Below are positions 1 through 7,043 of a stretch of DNA of 64,000 nt, piece by piece. Each line of letters opens with the position of its first letter. The stretch's first letter is position 1. The stretch covers positions 434,001 to 498,000 of the forward strand of contig JAXLWK010000003.1 in assembly GCA_046328525.1 (NCBI GenBank). Reading direction: 5' to 3'. A program made the position numbers and the translations under genes. The notes under the pieces were generated by a model that was given only the letters and a program-made list of their open reading frames with translations, had not been told where the DNA came from and searched no databases. The DNA is from JBDHWG01 sp046328525 (GTDB taxonomy: Bacteria; Chloroflexota; Anaerolineae; Epilineales; JAHCIE01).

Positions 1-215
1 CCAGAAGCGCGGTACGCATCCACGAGGGTCCGGCTCTCGCGCGTGTTGTCCCAATCCAGCACGGCCGTCGGGATGTGGTCTACATCGTTCGTGGCGGCGT
101 ACCCCAGGACGAAGAGCTGCACGATGGGAATGAAGAACATCACCGCGAGTGTGCGCGGGTCGCGGACGATCTGGATGAACTCCTTGCGGAGGACGGCGAA
201 GATGCGTGTCAGCAT
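1..215 (-). CDS. ABC-2 type transporter permease, N-terminal part (cut by window edge)
   Basis: About 71 residues are visible, starting MLTRIFAVLRKEFIQIVRD. The motif RKEFIQIVRDPRT followed by a hydrophobic helix (LAVMFFIPIVQLFVLGY, about residues 23-40) is typical of the N-terminus of ABC-2 export permeases of the YhhJ/YbhS type, which form the membrane channel of drug or polysaccharide exporters. The following DHIPTAVLDWDNTRESR matches the start of their extracellular domain. The ATG at 213-215 is the first start in this open frame. The rest lies outside the window. The gene is on the same strand as, and downstream of, a TetR regulator, which fits a regulated efflux system, but the substrate cannot be told. 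Confidence 0.8.
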   Translation of the reverse strand, partial: MLTRIFAVLRKEFIQIVRDPRTLAVMFFIPIVQLFVLGYAATNDVDHIPTAVLDWDNTRESRTLVDAYRAS

Positions 216-263
216 AGGGTACGTGTTCTCGCTCGCTGAGATGAAAATAGCGCGGCTGTCGCC

Positions 264-315
264 CTGAGCGAAGCGAAGGGCCCCGGAGTCCGCCGGGATG
301 CCTCGCTTCGCTCAG
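264..315. repeat. 13-bp inverted repeat, palindromic intergenic element
   Basis: CTGAGCGAAGCGA (264-276) is the perfect reverse complement of TCGCTTCGCTCAG (303-315), with a 26-nt GC-rich spacer. It lies in the 180-bp gap upstream of the permease. From general knowledge this CTGAGCGAAGCGA motif recurs between genes of many GC-rich environmental genomes; here only one copy is seen. It could fold as a hairpin in the permease leader. Confidence 0.6.
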
Positions 316-395
316 CATGACATTTTCATACTTCGTGGTGACCCCAGGGTCACATGGACTTTGCTTAAGATGTAGACCGTGTCGAGCGTCCCGGC

Positions 396-632
396 CTACC
401 AGCGCGTCGGATGGGCCGCTTCGTCCACGCCGTAGAGATAGTCCATGATCGTCTCGGCGCTCGGATCCCACCCATCGTCAATGGCATCCTCGACCTGGGA
501 GCGCCGCAGCGCCCCGTCGGAGAGAAGATGGGCGGCGTCCTCAAGACCGAACTTTACGTTGGGGTCGGGGTCACCATAGTGCTGGCTCAGGATTGACAGC
601 CACTCGGTCTGCGACAGTTTCTCGGTGCTCAT
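396..632 (-). CDS. Small hypothetical protein (78 aa)
   Basis: I do not recognise this acidic 78-residue protein. It is predicted soluble, with no signal peptide or membrane segment; Asp and Glu are frequent (for example QVEDAIDDGWDPSAETIMDY). The start at 632 is supported by a strong GAGGAGG ribosome site 5-8 nt upstream. It lies 87 bp downstream of the TetR regulator gene and upstream of the ABC permease on the same strand, so all three may be co-transcribed. The frame has the normal GC-rich codon pattern, which together with the ribosome site makes a real gene likely. Confidence 0.6.
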   Translation of the reverse strand: MSTEKLSQTEWLSILSQHYGDPDPNVKFGLEDAAHLLSDGALRRSQVEDAIDDGWDPSAETIMDYLYGVDEAAHPTRW

Positions 633-719
633 AGACCCTCCTCAACCAATCGTCCGGCGATGCCGCCGGGTTGAAGAACGGAACAACGAATGACCGATGC
701 CGCAACCAGGGCGCAGGTG

Positions 720-1352
720 TCATGCAGGTTTCGCGCCCATAAGCCAAACCGTAAACAACTCTTGAGTGAACACGGCTCCCCGCCGGTCCCACTCCTCGTC
801 GGACAGCGTTCGATGAATCAGGAAGAAAACCATGAGCGGGGCGACAAACATCTGCGCGCTCGCCTCAACGGGCAGATCCGGGCGCAGTTCGCCGGCTTGA
901 ATCCGTCCCCGCAGGTAAGCCGCCAGCCGCCCAATGCCTTCACGGATGACGCCCTGCAGCGCCGCGCTGACCTGCTCGTTCGTCAGCGCCGCGCCGAACA
1001 GGACCGATGCGATGGCGCTCTCGGCGCGAAGCGTGCGCAGCCACATCGCGGCGACCTGTGGCAGAATCTCGGTGACGGGGCGGCGCTCAGCGTCGGCCAG
1101 GATCTCGCGCAGCTTGATGATGAAGCCGTGGCGCGACTCGAGGACGGCGGCCACCAGGTCGGCTTTGGTCGGGAAGTAGTGGAAGATCAACCCCTCCGTC
1201 ACCCCGACAGCGCTGGCAATCTGCCGCGTCGAGGTGCCGTCGAAGCCCTGCTGCGCGAACAGAGTGACGGCCGCCTCAAGGATCTGCTCCCGTCGCGCCT
1301 GGGCCTGGAGCTGGCGTGATGTCATGGCCGGCGCAGGGCCGCGCTCTGCCAT
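720..1352 (-). CDS. TetR/AcrR family transcriptional regulator
   Basis: A 210-residue protein with the TetR N-terminal helix-turn-helix: REQILEAAVTLFAQQGF, then TSTRQIASAVGVTEGLIFHYF and TKADL, at about residues 20-65. The C-terminal two-thirds is the variable all-helical ligand and dimer domain. TetR proteins are usually dimeric repressors of neighbouring genes and release DNA when a small molecule binds. A palindromic operator lies just upstream of its own start (1370-1396), pointing to autoregulation. The downstream genes on the same strand, a small protein and an ABC export permease, are the likely targets. The start at 1352 has an AGGAGG-like site upstream. The ligand is unknown. Confidence 0.9.
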   Translation of the reverse strand: MAERGPAPAMTSRQLQAQARREQILEAAVTLFAQQGFDGTSTRQIASAVGVTEGLIFHYFPTKADLVAAVLESRHGFIIKLREILADAERRPVTEILPQVAAMWLRTLRAESAIASVLFGAALTNEQVSAALQGVIREGIGRLAAYLRGRIQAGELRPDLPVEASAQMFVAPLMVFFLIHRTLSDEEWDRRGAVFTQELFTVWLMGAKPA

Positions 1353-1369
1353 CCCTCAAGTCCCTCCTG

Positions 1370-1396
1370 TTGATTGAGTAAGCACTCACTCAATTA
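1370..1396. promoter_or_regulatory. Palindromic TetR-type operator
   Basis: The sequence holds TGAGTnAGnnCTnACTCA (1375-1392), extended to ATTGAGT...ACTCAAT at 1373-1394. TGAGT/ACTCA half-sites of this kind are common for TetR-family repressors. It sits 20-40 bp upstream of the tetR start codon, where binding would block transcription of tetR and the genes behind it. Confidence 0.7.
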
Positions 1397-1450
1397 TACG
1401 GCAAGGAGTCTTCGCTGTCAAGCCCTTTTCCGCGCCAAACCGACGCTCGG

Positions 1451-2107
1451 CTACGAGTTTGGCAAGACCGATGCGGCGTGCGCGAGGAGATCGCGCACTT
1501 CGTCGTCCGTCGTCGGCGAGAAGTCGAGATACCACAGCCCGACGGCCACGAACGGTTCGGGCGTCATGACCGCTACGACCTCGTCCACGAGCGGGCGTAG
1601 CGCCTGCACCGTCTCCGACGCGCCGGTCGGCACGGCGACGACGATGCCCATCGGGTTGGACGCGCGAACCGCCACGATCGCCGCCCGCATCGTTGCCCCG
1701 GTCGCCAGCCCGTCGTCCACCAGGATGACCAGGCGCTGCTGAAGCGGGATCGGCGGGCGGCCGGCGCGGTACTCAACCTCGCGCCGCGCGATTTCGCGCA
1801 TCTCGCGCTGCGTGGCCGCTTCGACCTCGCGCCACTCGACCTCGGTCTCCTCGATCACGTCCTCGTTGAGCACGCGCGCGCCGCCCGACGCGACCGCGCC
1901 CATCGCCAGCTCCTCGAACCCGGGCACGCCGAGCTTCCGCGCCACCAGCACGTCGAGCGGGGCGTGGAGCGCCAGGGCGACCTCAAAGGCAACAGGTACT
2001 CCGCCGCGCGGCAGACCCAGCACGACGACGTCAGAGCGGTGGGCGTATCGGCCGAGCTTGTCGGCGAGCAGTCGGCCGGCTCGGGCGCGGTCGGCGAAGC
2101 GCATCAC
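1451..2107 (-). CDS. Phosphoribosyltransferase-domain protein
   Basis: A 218-residue type I phosphoribosyltransferase. The PRPP-binding loop is plain at residues 127-139 (VILVDDGLATGAT), and the N-terminal half has the usual LGLPRGGVPVAFEVA and VARKLGVPGFEELAMGAV segments. This subfamily (like mycobacterial Rv0571c, often annotated putative phosphoribosyltransferase) commonly neighbours universal stress proteins and dienelactone-hydrolase-like proteins; both lie directly upstream here, and the gap to the stress-protein gene is 1 bp. Its physiological substrate is not established. Two adjacent Met codons (2107, 2104) are possible starts. Confidence 0.85.
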   Translation of the reverse strand: MMRFADRARAGRLLADKLGRYAHRSDVVVLGLPRGGVPVAFEVALALHAPLDVLVARKLGVPGFEELAMGAVASGGARVLNEDVIEETEVEWREVEAATQREMREIARREVEYRAGRPPIPLQQRLVILVDDGLATGATMRAAIVAVRASNPMGIVVAVPTGASETVQALRPLVDEVVAVMTPEPFVAVGLWYLDFSPTTDDEVRDLLAHAASVLPNS

Positions 2108-2108
2108 C

Positions 2109-3056
2109 TTACTCTCCGGCTGTGACAGCCGCCTGCGGCGCGGCCGTCTGCGCGTCCAGCATCGCCGGCCGGATCACGACGACCGGGAGCGCGCCGTGGC
2201 GCAAGACATCCATGGCGACACTGCCCACGATGACCCGCTGCATGCCGGTGCGCCCGTGGGTTGCCATCACGACGAGGCCGGCGTCGGCGTCCTCACTCGC
2301 GGCAAGAATCTCTCGGGCGGGCGAACCGTTGCGAACGGCGGTCCCGGCCCGCACCCCTTCGATGCGCAGCCGCTCTACCCAGTCGTCGAGATACATCTGC
2401 GCCTCGAACTCACCGTAGATGGGGCCACTGACCCCCGGCTCGCCCTGGGATAGCTCCAGGTCCGTCGTCAGCGTGGACGGGATGACCACGTGCACCAGGG
2501 TCAGCGTCGCGCCGAGGACCTGGGCCAGGGTTTTGGCATGCGGCAGCGCGGCTTCGCTGAGGCGCGAGCCGTCGAGCGGGACCAGGATGCGCGGCGTCGC
2601 CTGATCGAAGATCGCGGTCGCGCCGCCGCCGTCCGTGCGCGCCAGCCAGATGGGAACCGGACTGTGCGCCAGGACGGCCTCGGCCACGGAGCCGAACAGC
2701 CAGCGGCCGGGGCCGGAGCGACCGCGCGTCGTCATGACGATAATGTCGGCGTGGTGGCTCTGCGTCTCCGCCACGATGCCCACGGCGGCGCTGCGCGGCA
2801 CGATTGAGCGCGTGACCAGGACGCCCTGCTCGCCGATGGGCCGGCTGACCCGCTCCAGATACGCCTGCGCCTCCGTGGCGTCGTCGAACTGCTCCTGGAC
2901 TGGATCGGCGGCGTGGGGTCTCGGCTCGCCGATAGCCTGCACCAGCACGAGCTGCGCGTGGGTCTTGAGGGCCAGCCGCGTGGCGATGGGCAGAGCCGCC
3001 TCGCTGCGCGCGGAACCGTCAAGGGGCGTGAGGATAGTCTCGAAAGTCGCTGGCAT
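2109..3056 (-). CDS. Tandem-domain universal stress protein (UspA family)
   Basis: A 315-residue protein of two UspA domains, about residues 1-145 and 155-305. Each begins with the strand ILTPLDGS/ILVPLDGS and ends with the ATP-binding G-x2-G-x9-G(S) motif: TTRGRSGPGRWLFGS in the first, ATHGRTGMQRVIVGS in the second. ATP-binding Usp proteins act in the cytoplasm in survival under energy or oxygen limitation. The start at 3056 has GAGGAGGAC just upstream. The gene is in an operon-like row with the phosphoribosyltransferase and the alpha/beta hydrolase, a common stress-linked arrangement. Confidence 0.9.
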   Translation of the reverse strand: MPATFETILTPLDGSARSEAALPIATRLALKTHAQLVLVQAIGEPRPHAADPVQEQFDDATEAQAYLERVSRPIGEQGVLVTRSIVPRSAAVGIVAETQSHHADIIVMTTRGRSGPGRWLFGSVAEAVLAHSPVPIWLARTDGGGATAIFDQATPRILVPLDGSRLSEAALPHAKTLAQVLGATLTLVHVVIPSTLTTDLELSQGEPGVSGPIYGEFEAQMYLDDWVERLRIEGVRAGTAVRNGSPAREILAASEDADAGLVVMATHGRTGMQRVIVGSVAMDVLRHGALPVVVIRPAMLDAQTAAPQAAVTAGE

Positions 3057-3109
3057 GTCGTCCTCCTCGGACGGTCGCGGTTCGGGCCGCAGTCACGTAT
3101 CCCAGGCGC

Positions 3110-3811
3110 TCACGCGCCCGGCGCACCGTCGGTAGCCCCGCCGGGCGCGAGGTGGTCGGTGAACCAGGCTCGCGCCAGCCGGGCCACCTGTTCGAGCGCG
3201 CCAGGCTCTTCGAACAGGTGCGTCGCCTCTGGGACGATTTCAAGCCGCTTCTCGCAGGGCAGCGCCTGATACGCCGCTTCGTTCAGGGGAATCACGGGGA
3301 TGTCGTAGCCGCCAACGATGAGCAGGGTCGGCGCCTGGACGTGGACCAGCGCTTCGCCGGCCAGATCGGGCCGCCCGCCCCGCGACACGACGGCGGCGAC
3401 GAGCGCGGGGCGTTGAGCGGCGGCGACGAGGGCGGCGGCCGCCCCGGTGCTTGCGCCGAAGAGGCCGATGCGCAAATGGTGTGTTTCGGGCTGCTGCGTG
3501 AGCCAGTCGAGCGCGGCAGTCAGCCGAGCCGCGAGGAAGGGGATATCGAAGCGCAAGGCGCGCGTGTGACTGTCCACCGCTTCTTCATGCGCGGTGAGTA
3601 GGTCCATCAGGAGCGTCGCCAGCCCGCCGGCCTGGAGAATGCGGGCGACGTATTGATTGCGCGGGCTGTGGCGGCTGCTGCCGCTGCCGTGGGCGAACAG
3701 CACGACGCCCTGGGCGCGCGGTGGGACGACGAGGTTGCCTTCCAGGGAGGCGACGCCGGCCCGGATATGCGCCAGAACGCTTTCACTCGCCAGGGGATCA
3801 GGCGGGGGCAT
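3110..3811 (-). CDS. Dienelactone hydrolase-like alpha/beta hydrolase
   Basis: A 233-residue alpha/beta hydrolase. The oxyanion strand VVLFAHGSGSSRHSPRN is followed by the nucleophile elbow GLFGASTGAAAAL (Ser about residue 121). LLIVGGYDIPVIPLNE and EATHLFEEPGAL supply the probable acid and the catalytic His. It resembles short dienelactone hydrolase family proteins found beside phosphoribosyltransferase genes, sometimes fused to them. The frame is open further upstream to 3922, but the ATG at 3811 matches the usual N-terminus and has GGAG upstream. The natural ester substrate is unknown. Confidence 0.8.
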   Translation of the reverse strand: MPPPDPLASESVLAHIRAGVASLEGNLVVPPRAQGVVLFAHGSGSSRHSPRNQYVARILQAGGLATLLMDLLTAHEEAVDSHTRALRFDIPFLAARLTAALDWLTQQPETHHLRIGLFGASTGAAAALVAAAQRPALVAAVVSRGGRPDLAGEALVHVQAPTLLIVGGYDIPVIPLNEAAYQALPCEKRLEIVPEATHLFEEPGALEQVARLARAWFTDHLAPGGATDGAPGA

Positions 3812-4123
3812 CGTTGCTGCATCTCCTTTCGCACAGACTCTCCCTATTATCAGTATAGGTGATTTTGGGCGGGCCGAGGATATGAGGTTGTTCACGTGAC
3901 GTGGCAGTTCAAATACCCGCAAGGCGCGTGCCAGGTGCGGAAGGGGGTGTAGAGACGCAAATACGCAGAGGCGGTACGGCCAACCATTTGGCTTCCCGTG
4001 CGCCTCTGCGCCTTTGCGTGACTATCCTATTTTGCGGACAGGGAACCGTCGGTGACGAGACGCTTCCCGCGTTTCTGTCGTGTTCGCCAGGCAAACACTA
4101 CCGCGAAACGCCGCCTGGACGGG
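3812..4123. other. 312-bp intergenic region with imperfect inverted repeat
   Basis: No gene is seen between the hydrolase start and the DUF1269 stop. The main feature is an inverted repeat: 3955-3973 pairs with 4001-4019 at 17 of 19 positions (arms ACGCAAAtaCGCAGAGGCG and its complement), with a 27-nt loop. This could fold into a strong hairpin and end transcription of the DUF1269 gene. Such arms recur between genes in many environmental genomes. Confidence 0.55.
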
Positions 4124-4675
4124 TCATGCCGACGCCGGCGCTTCCGGCGCTTCCGGGGCTTCCGGGGCCGCGGGAGCGGCGCTCGCGCCCTCGGCCGTGG
4201 CGAACGCGGCCTTGAGCTTCTCTTCGTCCGCCGCGCTGAGGTTCGTCCTCACGACGGCCGGCTTGTACTGCGCGAGCATCTCAATGACGCGCTCCTCATT
4301 CCACTTGTTGACCAGGAGGAATAGCGCCGAGTCGCCCACTTCAACCGTCTGCCCGACCTCTTTGATGAAGTCGTCCGGAATGCCGATGTCCATGAACTTG
4401 CCGACAATGGCGCCGGCCGCTGCGCCGATGGCGAGGCCGACGAAGGGCATGAAGAATAGCAGCCCAATCAGCATGCCCCAGAAAGCGCCGCCGAGCGCGC
4501 CCGCGCCCGTCAGGCTGCGCAACTGCCGGATCTTCGGCTTGCCGTCCGCCGGCCGCTGGACAATCGCCGCGTCGGCCAGCTCCACCAGGAACTGCTTCTG
4601 CGCCTGCTCCAGCACTTGCTCGGCCTGATTCGCCGTGTCTATACCCTTGAACGCCAGAACAATCAATTCAGCCAT
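4124..4675 (-). CDS. DUF1269 membrane protein
   Basis: A 183-residue protein with the DUF1269 pattern: N-terminal MAELIVLAFKGIDTANQAEQVL, then a Gly-rich hydrophobic hairpin (GALGGAFWGMLIGLLFFMPF and GLAIGAAAGAIVGKFMDIGI, about residues 58-97), then a soluble IPDDFIKEVGQTVEVGDSALFLLV segment. The function of the family is unknown; it is probably inserted in the inner membrane by the Gly-rich hairpin. The C-terminus is a low-complexity Ala-Pro-Glu tail with repeated APE units. The start is backed by an AAGGAGAG site and a promoter-like sequence about 50 bp upstream. Confidence 0.8.
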   Translation of the reverse strand: MAELIVLAFKGIDTANQAEQVLEQAQKQFLVELADAAIVQRPADGKPKIRQLRSLTGAGALGGAFWGMLIGLLFFMPFVGLAIGAAAGAIVGKFMDIGIPDDFIKEVGQTVEVGDSALFLLVNKWNEERVIEMLAQYKPAVVRTNLSAADEEKLKAAFATAEGASAAPAAPEAPEAPEAPASA

Positions 4676-4722
4676 GTGTGCTCTCCTTTTTGTGATTGCC
4701 GACTGAGAAACGTTCAGGGAGT

Positions 4723-4751
4723 ATTATACGAGTGTCGGGGGAGGTGAACAA
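4723..4751 (-). promoter_or_regulatory. Candidate promoter of the DUF1269 gene
   Basis: On the minus strand TTGTTC (4746-4751) and TATAAT (4723-4728) are 17 bp apart, 48 bp upstream of the start codon. The -10 box is perfect and the -35 weak. Confidence 0.5.
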
Positions 4752-4782
4752 GTCAGACGCTGGACGCGGGCTTCGGACACCC

Positions 4783-5523
4783 TCAGACGGCCGCTTTGGG
4801 CGGCGCTTTCCGCACCTGCCACAGCCAGACGGCGGCGGAGAGGGCGATGGTCAGCAGCGCCAGGGACTGGTCGGTCGTTGGAAAGCCGCCGGGGGTGAGA
4901 CGCAGGAAATCGGTGGTGGCGCGGATCACGCAGAACCCGATGAGGAAGAGCAGCCCTAGCTCGCCTGAGAAGCGCTGCCGTCCGCGCCTGTCCGCCAGCA
5001 GCCAGTACAGGCCGAGCATGAGCGCGGCTTCCCACAGATCAATCGGGATGCGCGGCTGTGATGAGCCTGGTAGAACGACGCCGAGGGGGAAGAGGGCGAC
5101 GACGCCCCCGCACGCGCCGCGCACGAGGCACAGTACGTCGTAGAGGGCAACGCCCAGGGCGACATTGGGGGCGAAGAGGTCGGCCAGGCGGCCCAACGGC
5201 AGCCCACGGCGATGCCGCAGCCAGAGCCAGGCCGCCAGCGCGCCCACGACGCCTCCCCACAACGATAGCCCGCTCTGAACGTAGACCAGGTCGAGCGGGT
5301 GGCGCAGGAACGTAGACCAGTTGGGCAAGACATACGCCAGGCGCGCGCCGACCAGCGCGCCCAGCCCAAGCCACGCGCCGGCGTTGGCGACATCGGACGG
5401 CTCCAGGCCCGCGTCGCGCGCCCCCCGCTCGGCCAGCCACGCCGCGAGGAAGAACGCCGCCGCGAGGGAGAGCAGGTCGCCCGCGGCCGTCAGCCGGTCG
5501 AACAGGCTCGCCACGAGTGCCAT
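4783..5523 (-). CDS. Divergent Lgt-like integral membrane protein
   Basis: A 246-residue protein with about seven hydrophobic segments. The layout resembles prolipoprotein diacylglyceryl transferase: LGLGALVGARLAYVL, QSGLSLWGGVVGALAAW, GRLADLFAPNVALGVAL, LVRGACGG and IDLWEAALMLGLYWLL. The true Lgt signature and its GNFxNxE core are not recognisable, so enzymatic activity is doubtful. The frame is open to 5682, but that would overlap the thioredoxin gene by 146 bp; the ATG at 5523, 13 bp after the thioredoxin stop and preceded by GAGGT, is preferred. Pairing with a TlpA-type thioredoxin suggests a joint role in envelope thiol chemistry. Confidence 0.65.
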   Translation of the reverse strand: MALVASLFDRLTAAGDLLSLAAAFFLAAWLAERGARDAGLEPSDVANAGAWLGLGALVGARLAYVLPNWSTFLRHPLDLVYVQSGLSLWGGVVGALAAWLWLRHRRGLPLGRLADLFAPNVALGVALYDVLCLVRGACGGVVALFPLGVVLPGSSQPRIPIDLWEAALMLGLYWLLADRRGRQRFSGELGLLFLIGFCVIRATTDFLRLTPGGFPTTDQSLALLTIALSAAVWLWQVRKAPPKAAV

Positions 5524-5536
5524 CAGCCGCCCGACC

Positions 5537-6148
5537 TCACTTGAGCAAGTCTTCGATGCGGCCGGCGAGCCACTGTTCGGGCACGGCCCCGACGCGGCGG
5601 CCCACGATCCGCCCGTCGCGGTCAATGAGGATCGTGGTGGGCAGGCTGTCGGCGTGATAGAGGGGGGCGACGCGGCCGACATCGTCCTGCACGTTCGGGT
5701 AAGTGACGCCGTACTCGGCCAGGTAGGCGCGGGCCGCCGCGTCGTTGTCGGAACTGTTCACCCCCAGAAACACCACGCCCTGGGCGCGGTACTGCTCCCA
5801 CACGCGCTGCATCGCGGGCGCTTCAGCGCGGCAGGGTGGACACCAGGAGGCCCAGAAGTTGAGGACGACGGGCCGGCCGCGGTAGCCGGCGAGACTGACG
5901 TCGCCGCCGGAAAAACTCGGCAGGGTGAAGGTTGGCGCGGGAGCGTTGTCGCCGCGCACGCCCAGCCGCTCCAGCGGCAGACCGGCCGCACCGGCGTACA
6001 GCAGGCTGGCGGCGATGGGCGCTAGAACGATGAGGAGCAGGCCGACGATGCGCGGCCAGCGCCGTCGCGCGATAGGCGCGTCGGCGCTCAACGAGTCCAC
6101 AGGCTTGAGATCATCCACAGTAAGGACACTATCCCGATAGTTATCCAA
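5537..6148 (-). CDS. TlpA/ResA-like membrane-anchored thioredoxin
   Basis: A 203-residue protein: short cytoplasmic N-terminus, one membrane anchor (about residues 33-52, IVGLLLIVLAPIAASLL), then an exported thioredoxin fold. The active site is WCPPC (Cys103, Cys106), after GRPVVLNFWAS, and the cis-Pro loop is LPTTILIDRDG. ResA/TlpA proteins reduce disulfides outside the membrane, for instance in cytochrome c maturation. The first in-frame start is TTG at 6148, close behind a promoter-like sequence and without a good ribosome site; a GTG at residue 11 is an alternative. The Lgt-like gene follows by 13 bp. Confidence 0.85.
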   Translation of the reverse strand: MDNYRDSVLTVDDLKPVDSLSADAPIARRRWPRIVGLLLIVLAPIAASLLYAGAAGLPLERLGVRGDNAPAPTFTLPSFSGGDVSLAGYRGRPVVLNFWASWCPPCRAEAPAMQRVWEQYRAQGVVFLGVNSSDNDAAARAYLAEYGVTYPNVQDDVGRVAPLYHADSLPTTILIDRDGRIVGRRVGAVPEQWLAGRIEDLLK

Positions 6149-6161
6149 AAAACTCTACGAA

Positions 6162-6189
6162 AGTATATCGGATTGGTCGCGGTCCGCAA
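6162..6189 (-). promoter_or_regulatory. Candidate promoter of the thioredoxin/Lgt-like pair
   Basis: Minus strand TTGCGG (6184-6189), 16 bp, TATACT (6162-6167). The expected transcript start is only a few bases before the TTG start codon, suggesting a very short leader. Confidence 0.5.
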
Positions 6190-6197
6190 TCTCGCAT

Positions 6198-6605
6198 TTA
6201 GCTTGCGAGCGTCGCGAGGGCTTTCTCCAGCCGTGACTTGGCTTCGCGCGCCACCGGCTCCAGGGCCGGGTTGCCGACGACACCCATTGCCGCCTCGGGG
6301 TCCATGGCTTCGACCACGCTGCCACCCTCCGCCTCGTAGACGACGACGTTGCAGGGCAGGAGCAGGCCGATGTCCAGTTCGGTCGTTAGCGCCCGGTGGG
6401 CGAGGGGCGGGTTGCATGCGCCGAGGATGATGTAGGGGCGAAAGTCGGCGTTGAGCTTCTGCTTCATCGTCGCTTTGACGTCAATCTCGGTCAGCACCCC
6501 GAAGCCCTGCTCCTTGAGCGCGGCTTTTGTGCGCTCGACGGCCTCCTCGTAGGGCAGGTTGACATGGATGCCGAAGCCGTACGCCAGCTTAGTTTGTTCA
6601 GTCAC
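6198..6605 (-). CDS. DUF302 domain protein
   Basis: A 135-residue soluble protein of the DUF302 family. The family pattern is seen in YEEAVERTKAALKEQGFGVLTEIDVKATMKQKL, YIILGACNPPLAHRAL and GLLLPCNVVVYEAEGG. The biochemical role is unknown, but DUF302 genes are often found beside rhodaneses and persulfide-handling enzymes, as here. Two Cys (in GACNPP and LPCNVV) are the conserved ones. It starts with GTG at 6605, preceded by GGGAG, and ends a three-gene row on this strand (CstB-like, rhodanese, DUF302), with 37 bp to the rhodanese gene. Confidence 0.85.
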   Translation of the reverse strand: MTEQTKLAYGFGIHVNLPYEEAVERTKAALKEQGFGVLTEIDVKATMKQKLNADFRPYIILGACNPPLAHRALTTELDIGLLLPCNVVVYEAEGGSVVEAMDPEAAMGVVGNPALEPVAREAKSRLEKALATLAS

Positions 6606-6642
6606 TGATGTGTCTCCCGTGTAGTTGCGTCGCTATCGGCTC

Positions 6643-7002
6643 TCAGCCGGTCTTCCTGGATTTCATCTTCAAGGGGTAGCCACGGCGGTGCCACCCTACG
6701 AGGCCGCCGTCGAGGTTGAGCACGTTCTCGTAGCCCGCGCGGCGCAGCATGTCGCACGCGACGCTGCTGCGGTTGCCCGAGCGACACACCGCCACAATGG
6801 GCCGGTCCTTGGGTACGTCCTTCAACCGCATCGAAAGCTGGTTGAGCGGGATGAGCTTGCTGCCGTCAATGTGGGCCTCGTTATACTCGCTGGCCTCGCG
6901 CACGTCGAGTATGATGAGCTTGTCGCCGCTGGCGATGCGCTCGCGCAGCCCTTCGGCGTCAATCTCGCGGGTCGGGTCCTTGCGCTTGAACAGGTGAAAC
7001 AT
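6643..7002 (-). CDS. Single-domain rhodanese sulfurtransferase
   Basis: A 119-residue rhodanese. Residues 13-60 hold the fold start (LIILDVREASEYNEAHIDGSKLIPL), and the active-site loop is CRSGNRS with catalytic Cys73. The enzyme passes sulfane sulfur through a Cys-persulfide, between donors such as thiosulfate or glutathione persulfide and cellular thiols. The start has GAGGAG 8 nt upstream. It lies 41 bp downstream of the CstB-like gene and should work with it in cytoplasmic persulfide removal. Confidence 0.9.
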   Translation of the reverse strand: MFHLFKRKDPTREIDAEGLRERIASGDKLIILDVREASEYNEAHIDGSKLIPLNQLSMRLKDVPKDRPIVAVCRSGNRSSVACDMLRRAGYENVLNLDGGLVGWHRRGYPLKMKSRKTG

Positions 7003-7043
7003 CCGGTTGCTCCTCGCATCCTCTCGTGTGTTATCGCGCCACG

